Both the position numbers and the translations under genes were made by a program. Below the pieces are notes generated by a model. That model was given only the letters and a program-made list of their open reading frames with translations. It had not been told where the DNA came from and ran no database searches. DNA of 32,865 bases from Anaerolineaceae bacterium (GTDB taxonomy: Bacteria; Chloroflexota; Anaerolineae; Anaerolineales; Anaerolineaceae): the NCBI GenBank assembly GCA_017417055.1, contig JAFPZX010000123.1, forward strand, positions 1-32,865, given 5' to 3'. How positions within the stretch are numbered: the first letter of the stretch is position 1; the number at the start of each line of letters is the position of its first letter. Of the stretch, positions 15,225 through 25,000 are shown in pieces.

Positions 15225-17306
15225 TTAATACTCCCTGGACATTGAACATCCAACATTATTCATAGCTGTAATCAGAGGAAGAATTATTTCAGGATCCTCC
15301 GGTTGATGGTTCCCAACCCATCGATGAATATAGCCGCACAGCACCTGATCCAATCCTTTCTCTTCAGCATGAACCCGCTCGAAAAGATCAAAAGCTTTTT
15401 CCCATTGGTCCAGGTTGATATAAGCCTCAGCAAAAATAAAGTACTCAGAAGCTTCTCCCGCCTTCATTGTATCCAACACTTCATCACCAATAGCCGCGAT
15501 TGTCTCCCAATCTTCAGTCTGCCGGGCAAGGTCAGCTTTTTCAAAATAGTAACACCAGTTCTTTTCAATCGGTATATTAAAGACGTCTGTAAAGATAAAA
15601 GTCGGCGCTGTGCCATTCGGGTTGATCCGCTCTTTCGGCTTGGAAAGATCCATAAAATAAGAATACGTTTCCGGAAAGATCGTCAGCAGCTCGTGCTGTT
15701 CTGTTTCAAGAACACGCAGGCAGCCGGGCGGCGAATAATGATAGGCTACGATCTGATCATTCGGTGCCCAGAAAAGGGATCCCCGAAAATCAAAATATAC
15801 ATCTTTACTCGCTTCCAATTCGTCAATTGAACCGAATCTTGAAGAAAAATGCATCACACTGTAAGGCAATTCATTATCTTCCGGTTCCGGTTTCAGCGCC
15901 AGATTAACCAGGCCTGTTAAAGAATTATCGGATTCATATTGAAACGGACTGTCATCTGTCAGGAGGATCGTATGTTTTTCCAATTCCGGGATTCTTGTCA
16001 CAAGCTGGGATGCAAAATCCAATTGCATCGCCCAGTCTTTCCGATAACTGTTGGCATTCAGAATGTTGCCGCCAATTGCCATAGCGGTAAGAATCGAAAA
16101 TACAATGGTCTTCTGCCACTGCGTTCTCAGAAAAAAAGATATCAACCCGACCATAAAAATTGAGCTGCCGAACATAAAGGCAACCAGAAACCGGTCGTAA
16201 GGATAATACAAATGGATTGGCAGTGTTGTGACCCAATAAGGCAGCCCGGGACAGATCACCATAAACAAACCAAGTCCAATTGCCACCAGGCACCAGATCC
16301 AATAAGCTTTTTTCTCTTCTTTGTTTTCCTTTTGCCGGGAATCATCTGATTTAAAGAAATGACCGATAAACAAAGCCGCCATCAAACTGATCGTCACCGG
16401 GATCCAGAACAATTTTCCCGCCTCAACTTCAAAGTCCACATGGTTCGGAAACCGAACGAATTCGGTCCAGGCGCCCCATGTCGCCGTATAGGCATCTTCC
16501 ACAATCCGAATAATCAGATTCGCAATGGCTTTGATCGGATTGGCAGCCATCTGATCCAGTAAAACCGGTTTATAACTTGGGAATTGAAAGATAAAAACCC
16601 GCCAGAACATAAAAACGCCGATCACACCGATATAAGGCAGCCATTCCCGGATGATGCGGAGAATCTTTTTCCAAAAAAACAGATCCCGAAAACCGGCATC
16701 ACGAGCCAAAAAAATCCAGATAATAAGGCCGCGCGCAATTTCGAGACCGGTGTAATATTCCGTAGATATCGTACAAAAGGTGAATAAGAATACAGAGGGA
16801 ACCGTCCACAGGATCCACCCTTTTTTACTCCCGCTTTTAATTGCTTTCAGCATCATGCCGTAGGACAAAATGTAGGCTAAAAGCATAATGAAAGCGTTCA
16901 TCCAAATGTAAACAATCGGCATTTGTTTGAAACCGGGATAGACCGCAAGCAGCAGACTGATCCAGAATACTTCTCGTTTCCGTTCCGGCCATAATTGACG
17001 GATCATCCACCAGAAGGCAAATGTCACTGTCCAACGGAAAATTACAGTAAGGATCTGCCATGCTAACGGATTGTTTCCTAAATGAGCTGTGAGCTGATAC
17101 AAATAACCGAGAAATGGACGATCGGATTCAAAAGCAGTCGCAAATCCCTCCGCCCCTTTGGTAACTTTGAACCATAACATCGGCCAATCGTCCCAATAAA
17201 AACCCAACTGGCTCACCAATGGGATATACGCAATTATTGTAAATAACAATAAAATGAAGGGAACCGATTTTTCTGTAAAATAAAAAGCTTTTCTTTTCTC
17301 TTTCAT
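15225..17306 (-). CDS. Polytopic membrane protein, GT-C glycosyltransferase-like with C-terminal TPR-like part
   Basis: The 693-residue product has about ten or more membrane helices in its first 420 residues. A WDDW acidic motif lies in the first outside loop (near residue 38), followed by DRPFLGYLY, typical of GT-C enzymes that take sugars from polyprenyl-phosphate donors. Residues about 430-580 are a soluble extracytoplasmic region. About 585-690 has helical pairs such as ADLARQTEDW and AEAYINLDQWEKAFDLF that look like TPR repeats. It is first in the operon with the GT2 and methyltransferase, ending one base before the GT2 start. No strong ribosome site precedes the ATG at 17306, so the start is less certain. 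The glycan target is unknown. Confidence 0.75.
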   Translation of the reverse strand: MKEKRKAFYFTEKSVPFILLLFTIIAYIPLVSQLGFYWDDWPMLWFKVTKGAEGFATAFESDRPFLGYLYQLTAHLGNNPLAWQILTVIFRWTVTFAFWWMIRQLWPERKREVFWISLLLAVYPGFKQMPIVYIWMNAFIMLLAYILSYGMMLKAIKSGSKKGWILWTVPSVFLFTFCTISTEYYTGLEIARGLIIWIFLARDAGFRDLFFWKKILRIIREWLPYIGVIGVFMFWRVFIFQFPSYKPVLLDQMAANPIKAIANLIIRIVEDAYTATWGAWTEFVRFPNHVDFEVEAGKLFWIPVTISLMAALFIGHFFKSDDSRQKENKEEKKAYWIWCLVAIGLGLFMVICPGLPYWVTTLPIHLYYPYDRFLVAFMFGSSIFMVGLISFFLRTQWQKTIVFSILTAMAIGGNILNANSYRKDWAMQLDFASQLVTRIPELEKHTILLTDDSPFQYESDNSLTGLVNLALKPEPEDNELPYSVMHFSSRFGSIDELEASKDVYFDFRGSLFWAPNDQIVAYHYSPPGCLRVLETEQHELLTIFPETYSYFMDLSKPKERINPNGTAPTFIFTDVFNIPIEKNWCYYFEKADLARQTEDWETIAAIGDEVLDTMKAGEASEYFIFAEAYINLDQWEKAFDLFERVHAEEKGLDQVLCGYIHRWVGNHQPEDPEIILPLITAMNNVGCSMSREY

Positions 17307-17511
17307 ACAATCTTTTTAATATACTCTTCGTTTCTAATCGTTCAGGGCATACACAGCTGCTCACATAGAAGCGGTCACAGTTCTTTCGATTTCACTGTAA
17401 AAATGATATTCTGCGTGTGCTCAGATTTAGATGAAAACAAAAGCGCACAGACATATCCTGATTGTAATTATAATAGACGTATGAAAAAGACTGAAAAAAA
17501 CATTACCCGAT

Positions 17512-18813
17512 TCAGGTACTGTCAATAACAGCCAGCACCTTTCGATAAGATGCGGATAATCTTGGAAGGAATACCCGAAAATCAGGATCTGCTGCGTTCA
17601 TCCGCAATCGGAAAAGATAGTCAGGATATTTTCTCGCGTCCGAAAGTATCATTTTTTCCGGTTCCGTCAAATCATCTTCTGCCGGAATATCGGAGTCTGC
17701 TCCGGTATGTTCTATATCCGTGCCGTCCGCTGCATTCTCCTCCGTGTCACGATTCTGTGTATCAGGAACTGTTTCCGGCTTTTCCGTTTTCGGAAAATCA
17801 GTGACTATTTCCTTTGTCCCGCTGATTTCTTTCTGCATATTTTCTTTTTCGGAGGTCCTGACTTCGGCTTCAGTTTTTACGTTTTTGCCGGGCTGATTTT
17901 CCTGTTCCCGATCCGTTTTTTCAGACCGCACTGTTTCAGGAAGTCCGGATTCATTCCCGTTTAACAGAGTTTCATCATTGCTACTCTTTTTTGAACGATC
18001 AAAAACAGCTGCGTTTTCTTTTTTATCACCGGCAGCGTTCAGCTCGCGGGAAGATTTCTTCGAGTTTGAATCTTGATGATCAAATGAAGTGAAAGCGCGG
18101 ATCACATTATAGGCTCCAGGTGCTGCAAAGGAACCCGGTTCCCGCAATGCGGAAACGCCCTGATCTGCTTTTTTGGCGGTCATTGTCAAAACAGCGCTTT
18201 CCGGTCTTTCATTCAATTGACCGGTTGTTTTTGTCTCTTCTATTGCCGCATTTTCCTGATGATTTTCCGGCAGCTGCGTCTCTGAACACTGCGGAATGGC
18301 AATATCAACTCCTTTTTCCAGCTTTTCTTTTGTCTTATACAGCCGCATCAGCGTATTGCACCATCCCAACTGGTTGAGCAGCAGCCGTTCGCTGATTTCC
18401 GGTTTGGATTTTGCTGTCTGGATCACGCCCAGGTAACTCTTGCGGAAATGGTAAGAACTCAGGCTGATCAAATCTCCGATGGACATCGGTGCGGTGCTCA
18501 GATCCTCTCCGCGGCCATGCATCGTGACCAGTCCGCGAGCCATTGTTGTCGTCCCGTTCATGATCATCCTGCTGAGCGTCACAAAGTGTTTGCTGAAATA
18601 ATCTGCTTTTTTGGCCTCTTCGATCCAAACCACCATCGCTGAATAGGTCAGGTTCATGGTGTTAGCAGGATCCACATCCTGCGAGGCATAGGGATCAACG
18701 ATGTTGGAAGGCAGCGGAGAATAAGAAAGAACTTCCCGATCGATCGCGCTTACAACACCAGCGTAAAGATTTGTCAGTGTATCCTGATACATTGTGCTGA
18801 TCATAGACGACAT
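17512..18813 (-). CDS. Hypothetical protein with low-complexity linker, three-part layout
   Basis: I do not recognise a family. The 433-residue product has a conserved-looking helical N-terminal part (about 1-170, including MNLTYSAMVVWIEEAKKADYF and a GTTTMARGL stretch). A long polar linker (about 175-375) is rich in E, K, T, N and S and is probably disordered. A short C-terminal helix block (about 380-433) ends in SYRKVLAVIDST. No signal peptide or membrane segment is seen. A very strong ribosome site (AAAGGAGGAG) and a TTGACA promoter at 18891-18918 suggest it is well expressed. It stands alone on its strand. A scaffold or structural role would suit the layout, but this is a guess. Confidence 0.75.
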   Translation of the reverse strand: MSSMISTMYQDTLTNLYAGVVSAIDREVLSYSPLPSNIVDPYASQDVDPANTMNLTYSAMVVWIEEAKKADYFSKHFVTLSRMIMNGTTTMARGLVTMHGRGEDLSTAPMSIGDLISLSSYHFRKSYLGVIQTAKSKPEISERLLLNQLGWCNTLMRLYKTKEKLEKGVDIAIPQCSETQLPENHQENAAIEETKTTGQLNERPESAVLTMTAKKADQGVSALREPGSFAAPGAYNVIRAFTSFDHQDSNSKKSSRELNAAGDKKENAAVFDRSKKSSNDETLLNGNESGLPETVRSEKTDREQENQPGKNVKTEAEVRTSEKENMQKEISGTKEIVTDFPKTEKPETVPDTQNRDTEENAADGTDIEHTGADSDIPAEDDLTEPEKMILSDARKYPDYLFRLRMNAADPDFRVFLPRLSASYRKVLAVIDST

Positions 18814-18890
18814 AGTATTTTCTCCTCCTTTCCGCCTTTCAGGTTTTTTTATTCGATAATTGTTTTCTTCTTTATTTACTTTTAGAATTT

Positions 18891-18918
18891 ATTTTATATA
18901 TTTTTCTATATCTGTCAA
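18891..18918 (-). promoter_or_regulatory. Sigma-70 type promoter of the 433-residue hypothetical gene
   Basis: On the minus strand a perfect TTGACA (18918-18913), a 16-base spacer and TAAAAT (18896-18891) stand about 80 bases before the start codon. This is the best -35/-10 pair in the window. Confidence 0.7.
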
Positions 18919-18985
18919 GAGTAGAACGCATAAATTTCAGGAAAAGTGACAAACATCATATAAAAAATAAATTTAAGGCAGGTCT

Positions 18986-19137
18986 GGGCAGTCGTTTTTT
19001 CATCCGCAAAGCTAACATAACGTCGAAAGCTACTATTCACACCGCATCCACGGGACAGGCACAAATGACTGCCCCATTGTGAAGCACATGAAAGCGATTT
19101 TACAGTAATACCGGCAACTCCATGAATAGTAACCGCG
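18986..19137. repeat. Degraded inverted-repeat element in the 18814-19205 intergenic region
   Basis: The gap of about 390 bases has no gene. It holds the promoter at 18891-18918 and this nested inverted element. GGGCAGTC (18986-18993) pairs with GACTGCCC (19067-19074). CTACTATTCA (19030-19039) pairs with TGAATAGTAA (19123-19132) at 9 of 10. A short GGGACAG/CTGCCCC hairpin lies at 19052-19075. The right arm read on minus, CGCGGTTACTATTCA, matches the 6347 element word CGCAGTTACTGTTCA at 13 of 15. Confidence 0.5.
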
Positions 19138-19190
19138 AAATGAAACCTCGTCAGAGATTGCACCGAAGAATTCGTTTTTTCCAACAAAAA

Positions 19191-19199
19191 TGTTATAAT
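19191..19199 (+). promoter_or_regulatory. Extended -10 promoter placed for a leaderless transcript
   Basis: TGTTATAAT ends six bases before the ATG of the DNA methyltransferase. A normal start point, about seven bases after the -10, would fall on the ATG itself. No ribosome site exists in between. Confidence 0.6.
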
Positions 19200-19205
19200 G
19201 ACACC

Positions 19206-20048
19206 ATGATTGACATTCGTTTTGGAGACAATCTTGAACTATTGAAGCAGATCGACTCTGAATCTATTGATTTGATCTATATCGATCCGCCCTTTAATAC
19301 AGGAAGAACACAAAAGAGAACGACGACCCGGACTGTCCAGTCGGAAGAAGGTGAACGTGTCGGTTTTCTTGGAAAACATTACAAAACCGAAACGCTCGGA
19401 GAAAAAAGCTACAACGATACATTCGATAACCTTCCCGAGTTTTTGGAGCCCCGGATAAGAGAAGCCTACCGTGTATTAAAACCACATGGAGCGCTTTATT
19501 TCCATATTGACTACCGCGAAGTCCATTACTGCAAAATCATGCTGGACAAGATTTTCGGAAGAAATTCTTTTCTCAACGAAATTATCTGGGCTTATGACTA
19601 TGGTGCACGAACGACAAAAAAGTGGCCGGCCAAACACGACAATATTCTTTATTACGCAAAAGACCCGGAGCATTACACCTTCAATTATGAAGCCATTGAC
19701 CGCATTCCGTATATGGCTCCGGGGTTAGTCGGGCCGGAAAAGGCTGCTAAAGGAAAGACACCGACAGACACCTGGTGGCATACGATCGTTTCTCCGACCG
19801 GCAAAGAAAAGACCGGTTACCCGACACAAAAACCGGAGGGGATCCTGCGCCGCATCATCTCCGCATCTTCCAACCAGGGAGATCTTGTGCTGGATTTTTT
19901 TGCCGGAAGCGGAACAACCGGCGCCGTCTGTCAGGAATTAGGCCGGGACTGCATCTTGATTGACAACAACCCGCAAGCCATTGAAGTTATGAAAAAGAGG
20001 TTACAGGACAAATGTTATATCTGGTCGCAACCCCAATTGGAAATTTAG
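19206..20048 (+). CDS. Site-specific DNA methyltransferase, beta class (probable N6-adenine)
   Basis: The 280-residue product has motif IV DPPFNT at 27-32 ahead of motif [10 protein letters not shown] near 230. This is the order of beta-class amino methyltransferases, and DPPF favours N6-adenine over N4-cytosine. The region between (about 40-200) should hold target recognition; [12 protein letters not shown] is the usual lead into the SAM domain. No restriction endonuclease lies beside it, so it looks like an orphan methylase with a regulatory or protective role. I chose the ATG at 19206. An earlier in-frame start at 19122 would add residues coded by a repeat element and run through the promoter. 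The 3' end overlaps rsmI by 37 bases. Confidence 0.88.
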   Translation: MIDIRFGDNLELLKQIDSESIDLIYIDPPFNTGRTQKRTTTRTVQSEEGERVGFLGKHYKTETLGEKSYNDTFDNLPEFLEPRIREAYRVLKPHGALYFHIDYREVHYCKIMLDKIFGRNSFLNEIIWAYDYGARTTKKWPAKHDNILYYAKDPEHYTFNYEAIDRIPYMAPGLVGPEKAAKGKTPTDTWWHTIVSPTGKEKTGYPTQKPEGILRRIISASSNQGDLVLDFFAGSGTTGAVCQELGRDCILIDNNPQAIEVMKKRLQDKCYIWSQPQLEI

Positions 20049-20734
20049 GTGACATCAGCCTGAGGGCATTGGATACCCTTCGGGAAGTTGATATCGTCGT
20101 AAGCGAAGATACACGAAAAACCGGCATGCTGCTGCACCACTATGAGATCAAAAAACCTTTGCTGTCTTTCCGGGAAGACAATGAAACACGTGCATTGCCA
20201 AAAGTCATGGAACATCTGCTCGCCGGCGAAAATGTCGCCATCGTGACCGATGCCGGGTCTCCATCCATATCCGACCCGGGATTCATTCTGGTTCGGGAAG
20301 CACTGGCAAATCACATTGAAATCACCGCTGTTCCCGGGCCAACCGCTTTGATAACAGCGCTCACACTCTCCGGCCTGCCGGTCCATTCATTTACCTTCCG
20401 CGGTTTCGCTCCCCGAAAATCCGGGCAGCGTCAGCATTTTTTTGAAATTGACAAAGACTCACCGCATACACTGATTTTTTACGAAAGTCCTCACCGTCTG
20501 CTTGCATTTCTCAAAGATGCCCTTGTCGTTTACGGGGACCGATCTATTGCTGTGTGCAACGATCTCACAAAGAAATTTGAACTCATTGACCGCGGGCGAA
20601 TATCGGACATGATTCTGAAATTCTCTAATGAAGATCCCCGGGGTGAATATTGCATCGTCATCAATGCGGAAAACAGCAAAGTCGAATTCGAACCGCTTTC
20701 CGGGGATGCTGCTCCGGAGGATGATTCCGAATGA
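20012..20734 (+). CDS. rsmI: 16S rRNA (cytidine(1402)-2'-O)-methyltransferase RsmI
   Basis: The 240-residue tetrapyrrole-methylase-fold protein begins [16 protein letters not shown], the classic RsmI opening. It also has SEDTRKT near 31-37, [12 protein letters not shown] near 79-90 and [11 protein letters not shown] near 109-119. RsmI adds the 2'-O-methyl group to C1402 in the ribosomal decoding centre. It starts inside the DNA methyltransferase gene (37-base overlap) and ends in an ATGA overlap with rsmE, so the three are likely co-translated. The acidic C-terminal tail ([10 protein letters not shown]) is short and unremarkable. Confidence 0.95.
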   Translation: MLYLVATPIGNLGDISLRALDTLREVDIVVSEDTRKTGMLLHHYEIKKPLLSFREDNETRALPKVMEHLLAGENVAIVTDAGSPSISDPGFILVREALANHIEITAVPGPTALITALTLSGLPVHSFTFRGFAPRKSGQRQHFFEIDKDSPHTLIFYESPHRLLAFLKDALVVYGDRSIAVCNDLTKKFELIDRGRISDMILKFSNEDPRGEYCIVINAENSKVEFEPLSGDAAPEDDSE

Positions 20735-21465
20735 ACCGCTTCTTTGTGCCGCCGGAGGCAATTGACGGTGCATCTGTCAGCATACCGGAAGATGTTTCCG
20801 GGCAGATCCGCAAGGTACTGCGCCTGAAAGACGGTACTGTGGTTCAGTTCCTGGATAATCAGGGTTGGCTTTATGAAAGCCGGATCCATTATCTTGATCA
20901 AAAACATCTCACAGCCGAAATCATTCAAAAACGTCCGGCTGAAGGTGAACCTGCCTGCCGCATATCCCTTTACATCGGGCTTACCCAGCGTGAGAAATTT
21001 GAATGGATCCTGCAAAAATGCACCGAAGCCGGTGTTGGGCAAATCATTCCGGTCATCACGGAGCGTTCGCTGATCCGGAAAGCTTCAGATGTCAGCAGCA
21101 AACAGGAACGTTGGGAAAAGATTCTCAAAGAAGCTGCCGAACAATGCGGACGAGGACGTATTCCGGAACTGCTCCCCGCAATAAATTTCGACCAGGCAGT
21201 TCGATTTGGTTCACAAGCGGAAAAGGCGCTGTTTTGCTGGGAAAACGAGAAACAAACATCTCTCCGATCCATATTAGCTCCTCTTCGCGGTATAGCCCGG
21301 GAAATCTCACTGATGATCGGACCGGAAGGCGGCTTTTCGGAAGAAGAAGCCGCTGCTGCGCAATCAGCCGGATGGGTCCCGATAAGCCTTGGCAAACGAA
21401 TTTATCGTATGGAAACAGCCGCGCTTGCGTCTGTCATTTTAACACTATACGAAATCGAACAATAA
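20731..21465 (+). CDS. rsmE: 16S rRNA (uracil(1498)-N3)-methyltransferase RsmE
   Basis: The 244-residue SPOUT-class enzyme has an N-terminal PUA-like part ([13 protein letters not shown]..., [14 protein letters not shown]) and a C-terminal trefoil-knot domain. The latter carries [13 protein letters not shown] (93-105), [11 protein letters not shown] near 196 and [14 protein letters not shown] near 219-232, all RsmE signatures. It methylates U1498 of 16S rRNA. Translation starts in the ATGA overlap with rsmI. The downstream GNAT gene is 32 bases away and probably in the same unit. Confidence 0.95.
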   Translation: MNRFFVPPEAIDGASVSIPEDVSGQIRKVLRLKDGTVVQFLDNQGWLYESRIHYLDQKHLTAEIIQKRPAEGEPACRISLYIGLTQREKFEWILQKCTEAGVGQIIPVITERSLIRKASDVSSKQERWEKILKEAAEQCGRGRIPELLPAINFDQAVRFGSQAEKALFCWENEKQTSLRSILAPLRGIAREISLMIGPEGGFSEEEAAAAQSAGWVPISLGKRIYRMETAALASVILTLYEIEQ

Positions 21466-21497
21466 AAAAAATTTCTTTCTGACACAAAAGAGGAAGT

Positions 21498-21971
21498 ATG
21501 AAAATCAGAACCGCACAGGAAAAAGATATCGATAAAATTTTAGAGCTCCTTTCACAGGTATTGGAAGTGCATGCAGCCATTCGTCCGGACTTATTTGTCC
21601 ATGGAACAACAAAGTATTCTCATGACGAACTAAAAGCAATGTTCAACGATGAAAACAGGAGAATCTATGTGGCGGTTGATGACAAAGACGAAGTTCTCGG
21701 TTACGCTTTCTGCGAGCTGCGCAGTCAGAAAAAAAGAGACAACCTGGTTCCCTTTACATCGATTTATATTCATGATCTCTGTGTAGATGAGGCAATCCGC
21801 GGGCAGCATATTGGGAAATCATTGTTCGAACACGTCCGCAAAGAAGCTTCCGCTATGGGATGTTACGAGATCTCACTCAATGTTTGGGAAGGCAACGACA
21901 CAGCCCGAAGATTCTACGACAGCATGGGTTTCAAACCAAAATCCACCACGATGGAATACATTTTGGAGTAA
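21498..21971 (+). CDS. GNAT family N-acetyltransferase
   Basis: The 157-residue product has a complete GNAT fold: an opening MKIRTAQEKDIDKILELL, the strand-4 segment IYIHDLCVDEAIRGQHIGKSL with the acetyl-CoA pyrophosphate loop RGQHIG, and the late NVWEGNDTARRFYDSMGF block. The acceptor cannot be told; protein N-termini, amines and antibiotics are all possible. GAGG lies seven bases before the ATG. The TAA stop (21969-21971) is inside the perfect arm of the heptamer repeat, so the repeat defines the end of this gene. Confidence 0.88.
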   Translation: MKIRTAQEKDIDKILELLSQVLEVHAAIRPDLFVHGTTKYSHDELKAMFNDENRRIYVAVDDKDEVLGYAFCELRSQKKRDNLVPFTSIYIHDLCVDEAIRGQHIGKSLFEHVRKEASAMGCYEISLNVWEGNDTARRFYDSMGFKPKSTTMEYILE

Positions 21972-22044
21972 GAAGTAAGAAGTAAGAAGTAAGTAGTAAG
22001 TAGTAAGTAGTGATGTAATTACTTCTTACTTCTTACTTCTTACT
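21967..22044. repeat. Heptamer array (AGTAAGA) with a perfect 24-bp inverted repeat
   Basis: AGTAAGA is repeated three times and then drifts to AGTAAGT (21967-22010). Bases 21967-21990 and 22021-22044 are exact reverse complements (24 of 24) around a 30-base loop. The stop codons of the GNAT gene (21969-21971) and of smc (22040-22042) both lie in the paired arms. It should act as a strong bidirectional hairpin, although it is AT-rich and has no classic T tail. Confidence 0.95.
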
Positions 22045-25000
22045 TCAGTATGTCCCCTTTGATCTCGTCCAGCTTCAGGGAAACGACCTGAGAGGTTGAA
22101 TCGGCGGACATGGTAATGCCATAGATCACGTTCGAAGCTTCCACTGTATTTCGGTTATGTGTGATCACGAGGAACTGTGTATCTTTACTCAGTTCTTTCA
22201 GTAAATCGCAAAACCGGCCCACATTTGCTTCATCCAGCGCCGCGTCAACCTCATCCATCACACAAAACGGAGTCGGACTGACCCGCAGCAGGGAAAATAT
22301 CAGAGCCACAGATGTAAGGCTGCGCTCGCCGCCGGAAAGCAGTGACAATTCCTGTTCGCGGTGTCCGGGGAGTTTCGCTTCGATTTCGATTCCGGATGAA
22401 TTCACATCATTTGGATCCGTCAGCGCCAGGCGCGCACTTCCTCCGCCGAACAAACGGACAAACATCTGCTTGAATTCCGCCTGGACTTTATCAAAAGTAG
22501 CCAGAAAGGCATTTTCCATCATGCGGTCCAATTCAGCAATTACCTGACGCAGATCGGCATCAGCCTTTTTCAGGTCAGCCATTTGGGTTTTCAAAAACTC
22601 ATAACGCTCTGAGGATTCAGCAAATTCCGTGATAGATTCCGGATTCACAGCACCCATACGCCGAAGATGATTTTTCAGCCGCTGCATCTGCTCTTCAAGG
22701 TTCTCACTCAGGATCTCAACCTGCGGCAGTTCGGAAACCATCTCACCCAAAGGCAAAGTTTTTTGGCCCTCGATTTTTTCGTCATACATAAAATTAACCA
22801 TACCGAGATCGTCTTCGATACGTTTTTTGAGTGCCTCCAGCCGGTCATCCTGCCGGGTGACTTCAACCTGAGCCTGAGCCAGCATCCTTTCCGCTGAAAC
22901 AACGAGCTGTTGCTTTTCCTGAAAAGCTTTTTGATCGATATTCAGCTGTTCTTCGCCCCGTTTCAGTTCTGCTTCCACCGGCGTTGTTTTTTCGATGATT
23001 TCCGCAGAAAATTGATTTTCTTCGTTGATTTTTTCTTTCAGTTTCGCGATCTGCTCATCCAACGCTTTTGAACTTTGTTCTCCGCTCACGATCCGTTCTG
23101 CCAGTTGATTTTTCTTTTTCTGATTTTTCTCAGCCTCTGCTTTATTCTCCCGAATACGGGTTTCAGCTTCGGAAATGGATTTTTTCAGAACCGCGCAGTT
23201 CACATTCCAGTGCTGAACCTGGTCCTGAAGCTCATTGAGCTGAATTTTATTGATCTGATCCTGCATTCCGCGGATTTCAGCGCGAAAACCTTCTCTGCCT
23301 TTTTCCAACTCTGTTATTTGCGCAGCAATTTCTTCAATTTGTTGATTGTTTCCTTCAATTTGCGTAACAGCATCATTCAGACGCTGCCGCTGAAAAGCAG
23401 CTGCCTGGGTTTGTTTTTCCTTTTCCACTGCCAGCTGGTTCAGTTTTCGCTGAAGCTCCAACCCGGAAGACTGTAATTTTGTACGTTCAGCCTGTCGAGA
23501 CTTTACCGCTTCACGCAATTGACGAATTGTAGTTTCAGCATCAGAAATCTGTTTTGCCAACGCAGATGACTGTTCTTCTATTTTTTGCTTCTCTTCTGTA
23601 AGTTCGCGAATCTCACGCGTCCGGGAAAGCAGCTTCTGCCGGCCTTCACTGCCCGAAACAACAGACCCGTCACTGCGGAACAAGTCCCCTTCCTTTGTTA
23701 CGATCCGCTCACCGGGTTTGAGAAGATTCCGCAAAGTCATCGCTTTTTCCCGTGATTCCGCGAGCCATGTTCCGGCAAGCACACGCTCCATGACCGGACG
23801 TACTTCTTCTGTACAATTCAATACAGAAAGCAGCGGTTTTGTTCCTTCATACGCATCGAAAGGAACTGTGGATTTCTCCCTGCTTTCCGCTGCATCCGGC
23901 AGCAAAACAGCCCTGCCGCTCTGAGCCTGATTCAGCAGATCCATTGCCCGGGTCCATTCATCCATATTCATCAATACAGCATCCAGTTCATCGCCAAGCG
24001 CAGCCGCTGCAGCTGTTTCATACTCGGGTGGAACATCCAACATACTTTGGAATGATTGGATTTGGCTTTGAATCAGCCCTTTTTCCGCGCTTTGCGCTAT
24101 ATATTGAGCCCCGCGGTTCATTCCGCTGAAATGTTTTTCTGCATCAACCAGAACATCCAGCCTTGCACTGACTTTAGAAAGAGCGGAATCGACTTTATTC
24201 TTTTCACTGCGGGCATCCCGAAGTTCGGACTCTTGGCCGCCCAACTGCTTTTCCATATCCGTAATTTCATTGTTCAAAGCAGCCAGTTTTTCTTCATTTT
24301 GTTGTTGAGCATCGTAAAACTTTTGATTGTCCCGCTGGAAAGTACGCAGTCCGGTTTCCAGGCGTTCCAGTGTGATCCGCAAACCGTTCAGGGATTCTTC
24401 CAGTTTCGAAGTCCGTTCATCCAGGTCATCATGTCTCGCCTTCAGCCGGATCAGTTTTGATTCCAGTTTATCCTGTTCATCCCGCTTTGCCCGCAGCGCC
24501 GCACGCATCTCATTCAGCTCTGCCATGCGTTTATTCAGCTCTGCCGTATAAGAAGCCTTTTGCTCTGCAGCTTCTTTTTCATCCGACTGTAACGAAACAA
24601 GCGATGATTCCAGTTCTTTTCCGCGTTCTTCAATGAGCTTCTGTTCTTCATCTAAAAGGGCAGATTCATCCTGCCGGGAGCGAACCTGAGCTAAAGCCGC
24701 GTTTTTTCGTTCATCAAGTATGGCATTTTCCCGTGTCAGTTGTTCAATTCGTTTATGAATCTCCGCAGCCTGATTATGCAATTCAGAAATTTTCAAACGA
24801 AGCTCACGAATATCATCACGTTTTTTACGCAGCCCTTCGTCCAGCATTTCAAATTGCGCGCGGACCTGGTTTGTCCGCTTTTCCTGCTGCGTAAATCGTT
24901 CCCGGACAACAAGCAGGTCCTGCTGCGTATGGTGCCAGTGATATCCATACCACTCACGAAGTAAAAGTTTCAGTTCATCCGTCACATGCGCATATTCCGC

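Noticed and set aside
14261-15256. GT2 start at 15256
   Set aside because: No ribosome site and a 32-base overlap with the upstream gene; the ATG at 15223 has GGGAG at proper distance.
19206-20048. Restriction-modification system
   Set aside because: Only the methylase is present; the neighbours are rRNA methyltransferases and a promoter region, with no endonuclease.
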